Positions 1 to 4,694 of a stretch of DNA of 5,778 nt are shown piece by piece. Below the pieces are notes generated by a model. It was not told the origin of the DNA. It worked only from the letters and a program-made list of their open reading frames with translations, and did no database searches. The DNA is from CAZGSG01 sp964528095 (GTDB taxonomy: Bacteria; Bacteroidota; Bacteroidia; Chitinophagales; Chitinophagaceae). Position numbers and translations under genes: made by a program. The stretch spans positions 1 through 5,778 of the forward strand of contig CAZGSG010000371.1 of the NCBI GenBank assembly GCA_964528095.1. The letters run 5' to 3'. How positions within the stretch are numbered: position 1 is the first letter of the stretch; every line of letters begins with the position of its first letter.

Positions 1-639
1 ATGACAATCCGCGGCGCAATCGTGGATAAAACCGGCAAAAAATCAGGTGAGTGGGAACTGGATAATCGTGTATGTGACTGTTGCCAGACGAGTGCTGCAA
101 TTACTTCGAAGGGCCCTGTTGTAGTTTATCGAGACAGATCGGATAACGAAATCAGGGACATGTCAATCGTTCGATTTGTGAATGGTCAATGGACCCAACC
201 AAAAACAATATTTGCCGACAATTGGAAAATTGAAGGCTGTCCTGTCAACGGTCCACGTATTGAAGCAGAGGGCAACAATCTGGCGGTAGCATGGTTTTCT
301 TCCCCTGAAAAAAACGCACAGGTAAATGTTGTTTTTTCCGAAGATGGAGGGGCTACGTTTTCTAATCCTATTAGAGTTGATGAGGGCAAAACCTTGGGCC
401 GGGTGGATATTGTATTGCTTGATGAGAAATCTGCAATGGTCAGTTGGATGGAACGTTCAGTTATAAAAACAAAAAGAGTTTATAATACGGGCAAAAAAGA
501 GCCTTCAATGATCATTGCCTCTTCTTCAGAATCACGATCAAGCGGATTCCCACAGATGACGAAATCAGGTAATCGGATAATTTTTGCGTGGACAGATGAC
601 AAAACAAAGACAATTAGAGTTGCAAGTCTTGCTTTATAA
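1..639 (+). CDS. Sialidase/BNR-fold family protein, C-terminal half (5' partial)
   Basis: The frame is open from the first base to a TAA at 637-639. The Met at position 1 is probably an internal residue: proteins of this type are usually around 400 residues, and only 212 are present. Visible features are a CDCCQT motif (Cys25, Cys27, Cys28), a GCPVNGPR segment (Cys80), one Asp-box-like SEDGGATF (residues 113-120) of the kind found in sialidase beta-propellers, and a closing GFPQMTKSGNRIIFAWTD strand pair. Asp boxes are structural, so they give the fold and not the substrate; no catalytic sialidase residues can be assigned here. The cysteine cluster could bind a metal or form disulphides, which would fit the copper genes next door, but that is inference. 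The gene converges on the P-type ATPase gene and overlaps it by 160 bp, which is abnormal and discussed under findings. Family call good, function unknown. Confidence 0.75.
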   Translation: MTIRGAIVDKTGKKSGEWELDNRVCDCCQTSAAITSKGPVVVYRDRSDNEIRDMSIVRFVNGQWTQPKTIFADNWKIEGCPVNGPRIEAEGNNLAVAWFSSPEKNAQVNVVFSEDGGATFSNPIRVDEGKTLGRVDIVLLDEKSAMVSWMERSVIKTKRVYNTGKKEPSMIIASSSESRSSGFPQMTKSGNRIIFAWTDDKTKTIRVASLAL

Positions 640-2645
640 GGGCTTAGCAGTAATCCCATTTTATATAAAACACCTGCGGCCAATGGCAACGCCACCACAT
701 TGTAGCCAGTTGCCCAAATTAAGTTTTGTATCATCTTTCTGTAGGTGGCTTTGCCAAATAAGATCAAACTCACAATATCTTTTGGATTGCTGTTTACCAA
801 AACAATGCCTGCTGTTTCTGCGGCAATATCACTACCACTACCAACTGCGATGCCAACATCAGCAATTGCTAAAGCCGGGGCATCATTTACTCCATCACCT
901 GTCATGGCGATAAATTCTCCTTTGCTTTGCAACTCCTTTATTTTTTCTAATTTTTGATGGGGCAAGACTTCGCCAATAAAGCTGTCCATTCCCAATGCAT
1001 CACTTACACTTTTGGCTACCTTATTATTATCGCCTGTAAGCAAGATAGATTTGATATTATTTTGGCGCAGCGCTTTTATCGCGTCTGCCGATTCTGGCCG
1101 TATTTTATCCGATAAGGCTATATAGCCTGCCAGTTCATTATTCACAATTACAAATACGACCGTTTCTGTATCATTGGCTGTAAAGTCTACAGGAGTAGCG
1201 ATATTTTTTTCCTTTAGATACCCCGGGCTGACCACCATTATTTTTTTACTCTCTACAGTGCCTTCAACGCCTTTGCCTGTAATAGCATTAAAATTCACTG
1301 CTGTCGGAACGGCGATAGACAGGTCTTTTATTTTTTGCAGGATGCCTGTTGCAATAGGATGCTCTGATTTTTGTTCCAGCGCGGCCGCGAGTCGTATAAT
1401 TTCATTTTCGGCAAAATCACTTTTTAGTGATACGGTTTTTGATACTTCAAATTTGCCTACTGTAAGCGTACCTGTTTTATCAAAAACAACGGTAGTTATT
1501 TTTCTGGCATTTTCAAATGCGGTCCTGTTTTTAATCAACAGGCCGTTCTGTGCGGATAATGCCGTTGATTTTGCCACTACCAGCGGTACTGCCAGTCCCA
1601 GCGCATGGGGACAGCAGATAACAATTACGGTGACCATCCTTTCCATCGCAAAAGCCAGGGACTGGCCGGTTATATTCCAATACAGGAATGTAGTAATGCC
1701 GGCAAGTAACGCGATAATGGTCAGCCATTTCGCTGCTTTGTCTGCTAAAACCTGGGTAGTGGATTTCGCATTTTGAGCATCCTGTACCAGTTTTATTACC
1801 TGTGCTAAATAAGAATCTTTTGCGCTATGCGAAACAATTACTTTAATGGCCCCGTTACCGTTAATTGACCCCGCGATCACTTTATCGCCTTTCAGCTTTT
1901 GCACAGGTTTTGATTCCCCTGTAAGCATACTTTCATTCAGGTAGGTTTCGCCCTCGGCAATAGTCCCGTCCGCCGCTACCTTTTCACCAGGTTTTATTAG
2001 AATCGTATCGCCTTCCCGTAGCCTGTCCGTTTTAATATCAACGGTCAGCACGCCATTTACCAGATGCGCTTCTGCGGGCATTAACTGCACCAGTAACTCC
2101 AATTCTCTTGATGCACCTGCAACGGTTTTCATTTCTATCCAATGCCCCAGCAGCATGATCAGGATAAGTGTTGCCAGTTCCCAAAAGAAATCCATACCCT
2201 CCAGGCCAAATACAATGGCCAGGCTGTAGAGGTAAGCAACCGAAATCGCGAAACCGATCAAAAACATCATTCCCGGATTTTTAGCCCTTGCTTCATTCAC
2301 CAATCCCTGTAAAAAAGGCCAACCCCCATAAAAGAAAACCACAGAAGATAATGTGAGCAAAACATATTTCGATCCGGGAAAGCTAATATGAATATTCAGC
2401 CAGTGCTGGATCATTTCTGACAATAGCATGATGGGAATGGTTAATACGAGTACCACATAGAAGCGTTTTCTGAAATCACTGGCCATGCCGGTATGGTTTT
2501 CATGTTTGCCATGCGTGTTGGTAGCGGCGGCGCTTTTAACTGGCTCCAGGGTCATGCCGCATAATGGGCATTTGCCGGGCGCATCCCGTAAAATTTGCGG
2601 ATGCATCGGGCAGGTATATTTTTGTGAATGATGTTGATGTTCCAT
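480..2645 (-). CDS. copB: CopB-type (P1B-3) copper/silver-exporting P-type ATPase, aberrant C-terminus
   Basis: An inner-membrane ATP-driven exporter of copper or silver ions. The 721-residue frame begins with a cytosolic heavy-metal-binding domain (YTCPMHP at 10-16, CPLCGM at 26-31) after a His-rich start. Four membrane segments follow at about 61-80, 93-112, 125-147 and 151-172. Next come the actuator motif TGES (242-245), two more segments (307-325, 333-356) with the transport motif CPH (345-347), the phosphorylation motif DKTGTLT (Asp389), the nucleotide-domain SEHP (427-430) and the hinge GDGVNDAP (583-590). CPH together with N-x5-GYN-x4-P (641-654) is the P1B-3 signature. Homology stops at Pro669. 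Residues 670-721 are the antisense of the sialidase-like gene, so the P-x6-MSxST-x5-N signature of TM8 is absent. A frameshift does not explain this, because the other two frames do not restore it. The gene lies last in a same-strand copper set. ATG at 2645 is the only sensible start, directly before the metal-binding domain. Function of this truncated version is doubtful. Confidence 0.93.
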   Translation of the reverse strand: MEHQHHSQKYTCPMHPQILRDAPGKCPLCGMTLEPVKSAAATNTHGKHENHTGMASDFRKRFYVVLVLTIPIMLLSEMIQHWLNIHISFPGSKYVLLTLSSVVFFYGGWPFLQGLVNEARAKNPGMMFLIGFAISVAYLYSLAIVFGLEGMDFFWELATLILIMLLGHWIEMKTVAGASRELELLVQLMPAEAHLVNGVLTVDIKTDRLREGDTILIKPGEKVAADGTIAEGETYLNESMLTGESKPVQKLKGDKVIAGSINGNGAIKVIVSHSAKDSYLAQVIKLVQDAQNAKSTTQVLADKAAKWLTIIALLAGITTFLYWNITGQSLAFAMERMVTVIVICCPHALGLAVPLVVAKSTALSAQNGLLIKNRTAFENARKITTVVFDKTGTLTVGKFEVSKTVSLKSDFAENEIIRLAAALEQKSEHPIATGILQKIKDLSIAVPTAVNFNAITGKGVEGTVESKKIMVVSPGYLKEKNIATPVDFTANDTETVVFVIVNNELAGYIALSDKIRPESADAIKALRQNNIKSILLTGDNNKVAKSVSDALGMDSFIGEVLPHQKLEKIKELQSKGEFIAMTGDGVNDAPALAIADVGIAVGSGSDIAAETAGIVLVNSNPKDIVSLILFGKATYRKMIQNLIWATGYNVVALPLAAGVLYKMGLLLSPYKARLATLIVFVLSSVHAKIIRLPDFVICGNPLDRDSEEEAMIIEGSFLPVL
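636..642. other. Rearrangement or chimera junction between copB and the sialidase-like gene
   Basis: Family-like CopB sequence read on the - strand ends with the Pro669 codon at 639-641. The sialidase-like frame on the + strand ends with its stop codon at 637-639. The two homologies therefore meet within a few bases. Natural convergent genes would not normally share 160 bp with one of them losing its conserved end. A deletion joining two convergent genes, or a misassembly, explains it best. The exact breakpoint cannot be fixed from this sequence alone. Confidence 0.65.
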
Positions 2646-2734
2646 AATAAATTTATTTACAGCACTCTTTTGTGAACCAAATTGTTTTAAAAATCCGGAC
2701 CATTATTTTTTAATCTTTTGCATCGCCGTCTAAT

Positions 2735-2771
2735 TGCCATGATAAAACCAATGATTGATTTTATCATGGCA
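2735..2771. promoter_or_regulatory. Perfect 13-bp inverted repeat in the copB leader region
   Basis: The arms at 2735-2747 and 2759-2771 (TGCCATGATAAAA and its complement) flank an 11-base loop. The element lies about 90 bp upstream of the copB start. Read in the direction of the genes (- strand) it is followed by ATTAGACGGC and not by a T run, so it is a poor terminator in that direction. It could be an operator for a copper-responsive regulator, an mRNA structure, or a second part of the terminator region. No regulator-binding consensus was recognised. Confidence 0.45.
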
Positions 2772-2821
2772 GTTTCTTTAAAATAATACGCATAGCCTTT
2801 TATTAAATGAAAGGCTATGCG
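2772..2821 (-). terminator. Putative intrinsic terminator after the DUF3347 gene
   Basis: A perfect 12-bp stem (2789-2800 with 2810-2821, CGCATAGCCTTT and its complement) closes a 9-base loop and begins 10 bases after the DUF3347 stop codon. On the - strand it is followed by TATTATTTT, a T-rich tail. That position and polarity suit a terminator for the two small genes upstream. If it is efficient, copB needs its own promoter in 2646-2770. If it is leaky, it would set copB expression below that of the small proteins. Confidence 0.6.
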
Positions 2822-2831
2822 CAGGAATAAA

Positions 2832-3305
2832 CTAGAGCGTTTCTTTAACGCTGCCGCAGGTAAGCATCGCGCTGCCGTAATAAGGGTTTTTGATGGCCTT
2901 ACTACTACTAAGCCATGATGCTTTTTTCATAGGGCAATATTGCAGGTAAACAGGCTCGGGAGAAAGTTTTGTAGTCTTTGCCAGGGCATACATATTTGCA
3001 GATAAAGCGGCGAATTTTTCTCGCTGAATGGTAAGGTTGTTGGTTTTTGAAATAGCGCCTGCATCGCTTAACAACGCATTACGGCTATCCTCTTTTACGA
3101 TATCCTTATCTAATGAATTTAATGCTTTTGCGAATTCTCCTGCACGGGTTGCCGCTGCATCAGCATTACTGATGATCAGCGCCTCTTTTAAACCATAATA
3201 GGAGATGAGCAGGGGCGAAGCCTGGTTTTTTGTACTATCCTGTGCAAAACCGTATTGTATAAATACAGTCGCGGCTAATGCAACTATAAAAAGTGTTTTT
3301 TTCAT
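2832..3305 (-). CDS. Secreted DUF3347-type copper-associated protein
   Basis: A 157-residue exported protein. Residues 1-21 form a signal peptide (KK, hydrophobic core, cleavage likely after GFA before QDS). The mature part is largely helical, beginning with LLISYYGLKEALIISNADAA and carrying alternating Ala/Lys/Asp helices. It ends in the diagnostic block: YCPM (123-126), W131, NPYYG (140-144), M147 and CG (150-151). This matches the DUF3347 family, found alone or fused to CusB-like efflux proteins in Bacteroidota and often sited with copper resistance genes. The Cys/Met residues of the block are plausible copper ligands. Copper binding is inferred from context and family, not shown by the sequence. 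It lies 66 bp downstream of the His-rich gene and upstream of copB, all on one strand. ATG at 3305 is chosen because it begins directly at the signal peptide. Confidence 0.85.
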   Translation of the reverse strand: MKKTLFIVALAATVFIQYGFAQDSTKNQASPLLISYYGLKEALIISNADAAATRAGEFAKALNSLDKDIVKEDSRNALLSDAGAISKTNNLTIQREKFAALSANMYALAKTTKLSPEPVYLQYCPMKKASWLSSSKAIKNPYYGSAMLTCGSVKETL

Positions 3306-3314
3306 ATTAATATA

Positions 3315-3367
3315 ATTTAATGTTCAATAAAATAATTACCGGCATCTCATGCCAGGGAACATTAAAT
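3315..3367. promoter_or_regulatory. Nested hairpin in the gap between the two small copper genes
   Basis: The outer arms 3315-3325 and 3357-3367 (ATTTAATGTTC and its complement, 11 bp) are perfect. Inside them a second stem pairs 3341-3345 with 3349-3353 (GGCAT/ATGCC) around a 3-base loop. The structure begins 4 bases after the stop of the His-rich gene and ends 9 bases before the DUF3347 ATG, so it fills the intercistronic gap. It has no T run on the - strand and may act in mRNA processing, stability or control of translation. The role is inferred. Confidence 0.4.
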
Positions 3368-3371
3368 CAAC

Positions 3372-3818
3372 TCATATTTGAAAACGCTGAATGGCTATGA
3401 GGATGTCTGGTATCGGGGGATGGTGACCGAGTACAAAATACCTGGTGCTTAGATTTACCTGTGATGAATAGGATAGCGCTATGTCATGGTAAGAAGCAAT
3501 AAACGCGGTTGGAAACACGGGGCTGATAATAGTACCTGTTTGAGGAACTGATTTATCACTTAGGGAAAATCTGGTCACCTGATCATTGCAGCAGTTATCT
3601 TTTTTTTGTTTTTGCGTATGATCACCTGTCTTTTTATCATGGTGGTGCTTTTTGCCATCGGCATGCACATGTATGCCGGTTGCCTCTTTACCAGGATGAT
3701 GGGATGTATTGAATCCCATATCTATATCAACTCCACAAGCAATGCTCAGGATGGTATTCAGGCTGAATACTATCAGTAGTAAAGCTGCTTTCAATTGTAT
3801 AAATGGTATCCTTTTCAT
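3372..3818 (-). CDS. Small secreted His-rich protein with CC and PP motifs (HYC_CC_PP-like)
   Basis: A 148-residue protein with an N-terminal export signal (KR followed by a hydrophobic stretch to about residue 27). Cys28 in LSIAC is close to, but not a good match for, a lipobox. A His-rich stretch follows (HVHADGKKHHHDK, about residues 49-62), then an NCCND motif (Cys76, Cys77) and a C-terminal HHPPIPDILIAIQRF segment (132-146). The order of His, CC and PP features, the length and the position in front of a DUF3347 gene resemble the Bacteroidota family named HYC_CC_PP; the canonical HYC triplet itself is not evident. His and Cys clusters suggest metal binding, most likely copper given the neighbours, but no biochemical role is known to me. 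It appears to be the first gene of the set: the next 875 bp upstream hold no same-strand coding region. Confidence 0.65.
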   Translation of the reverse strand: MKRIPFIQLKAALLLIVFSLNTILSIACGVDIDMGFNTSHHPGKEATGIHVHADGKKHHHDKKTGDHTQKQKKDNCCNDQVTRFSLSDKSVPQTGTIISPVFPTAFIASYHDIALSYSSQVNLSTRYFVLGHHPPIPDILIAIQRFQI

Positions 3819-3975
3819 GAGTCTGTGCCAGGTATAAGAAGCTGTAATGAATTTTACCTGAAAATATAATGTAAAGGTACTTAAGGATTTAGGTAAAGTG
3901 GTTATAGAATTCTGGGGATTAGTTATAAAATTTACCTGTCAATGGATTCTTTAAGAATGTTTGTCAACTAATATT
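3819..3975 (-). promoter_or_regulatory. Probable promoter region of the copper genes, with TTTACCT-type motifs
   Basis: This AT-rich stretch lies directly upstream of the first small copper gene. TATATTTT on the - strand (3861-3868) resembles the Bacteroidota -7 element TAnnTTTG, but no clear -33 TTTG stands at the right distance. Three copies of a TTTACCT word occur at 3853-3859, 3891-3897 (inverted) and 3931-3937, starting 38 and 40 bases apart, about four helical turns. They could be sites for a regulator or chance in AT-rich DNA. The location is well supported; the elements are not. Confidence 0.3.
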
Positions 3976-4170
3976 AACCGGTTTAAAGTGGTTTTAACAC
4001 GGTAATACCAGGAATGGATAGACAATATTTCTTATCGATCCGTGTCTCCTTATTTTGGATTTTAATGTTGAACGAAATCAGGAATATAGTTCTGTATAAA
4101 TAAAAAGAATGATCATCTGTGCTTCCGTGTTAAAATAAGTTTTAGCGAACGAGCCAATGGGAGAGGGTTG
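3976..4170. repeat. Repeat unit copy 1, with inverted ends (MITE-like)
   Basis: This copy shares three blocks with the unit at 4187-4434: a left block (3976-4005, one mismatch in 30), a middle block (4048-4094, two mismatches in 47) and a right part with an identical 23-base block (4124-4146) and an identical 18-base block (4153-4170). The left end contains TTTTAACACGG (3992-4002) and the right part its exact complement (4125-4135), with weaker pairing continuing outwards. This gives it the form of a small non-autonomous element or palindromic repeat. No transposase or complete gene lies inside it. Confidence 0.7.
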
Positions 4171-4186
4171 TATAGTGATCTGCGGC

Positions 4187-4434
4187 AACCGGCTTAAAGT
4201 GGTTTTAACACGGTAACACGGAGGAATTGAAATCATTGTATTTGAAATAATCATTTAGATTATGGAGCCACGGAGGGCCTAAAGAAGATCGGACATTTCT
4301 TATTGATCCTTGCCTCCTTATTTTGAATTTTAATGTTGAACGAAATCAGGAATATAATTCTGAAGCTTTGGCGCAAGCGAAGGCGGTCTCCGTGTTAAAA
4401 TAAGTTTTAGCCAACAGCCAATGGGAGAGGGTTG
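4187..4434. repeat. Repeat unit copy 2, with inverted ends (MITE-like)
   Basis: A diverged copy of 3976-4170, in the same orientation and starting 16 bp after it. Matching blocks are 4187-4216, 4316-4362, 4389-4411 and 4417-4434. It is about 53 bases longer, mainly because of extra sequence around 4228-4290 that includes CCACGGAGG, and it has a different GC-richer stretch at 4363-4386. The left TTTTAACACGG (4203-4213) is the complement of CCGTGTTAAAA (4390-4400). CACGGAG-like words at the ends recall short repeats scattered in many environmental genomes. The pair may reflect tandem duplication or two insertions. Confidence 0.7.
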
Positions 4435-4694
4435 ATGATCTTCGTAAAGACTTCAATCTCTTATAAAGTCCAAATCAATGGCGTAACAATCAGGGTTAGC
4501 TTATTCAATAATATTTAGTTTATTAATTACAGACTGGTAGTGATGCCTGGCAATGGGCATGGATGTATCACCAATCAGCAAATGATCCCTGGATATAAGA
4601 CTGGCTATCTGGCTTAGTATTCATGGTTATGCCTTTATTGTGTGATATAACGAGAGCATAAAAAAGAGCTTGATTAAATAGTTCATTGATATTA
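4435..4694. other. Intergenic stretch downstream of the RHS gene, no gene recognised
   Basis: I see no convincing coding region, RNA gene or clear terminator here. The longest suggestive frame is a 39-codon - strand stretch (4620-4501) without an upstream start codon and preceded by stops. This is where an immunity gene for the RHS toxin tip would normally sit, in the same direction and immediately downstream, so its apparent absence is notable. Confidence 0.5.

Noticed and set aside
480..641. Frameshift as the explanation of the odd CopB C-terminus
   Set aside because: The other two - strand frames after Pro669 do not give the expected MSxST-type TM8, and the + strand there encodes a good sialidase-like C-terminus.
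1174..1776. A 200-codon + strand open frame opposite copB
   Set aside because: It lies wholly antisense to the well-conserved P-type ATPase core and has a low-complexity Ser/Thr/Phe-rich composition, as expected from a shadow frame.
2646..2734. A Bacteroidota -33/-7 promoter for copB
   Set aside because: TTTG-like words occur, but none has a TAnnTTTG partner at the right spacing and a sensible distance from the ATG.
3976..4434. CRISPR array
   Set aside because: There are only two units, they are about 200-250 bases long with internally variable segments, and no short regular repeat-spacer pattern or cas genes are present.
4543..4617. A 24-codon + strand ATG frame (MPGNGHGCITNQQ...)
   Set aside because: It is a short frame without a ribosome-binding site or recognisable similarity, and it overlaps the antisense stretch above; chance is sufficient.
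4501..4620. A 39-codon - strand open stretch (contains SLISRDHLLIGDTS) downstream of the RHS gene, considered as an immunity gene or remnant
   Set aside because: It has no start codon at its beginning, is preceded by TGA and TAA in frame, and matches nothing I recognise; it is too short to support as a gene.
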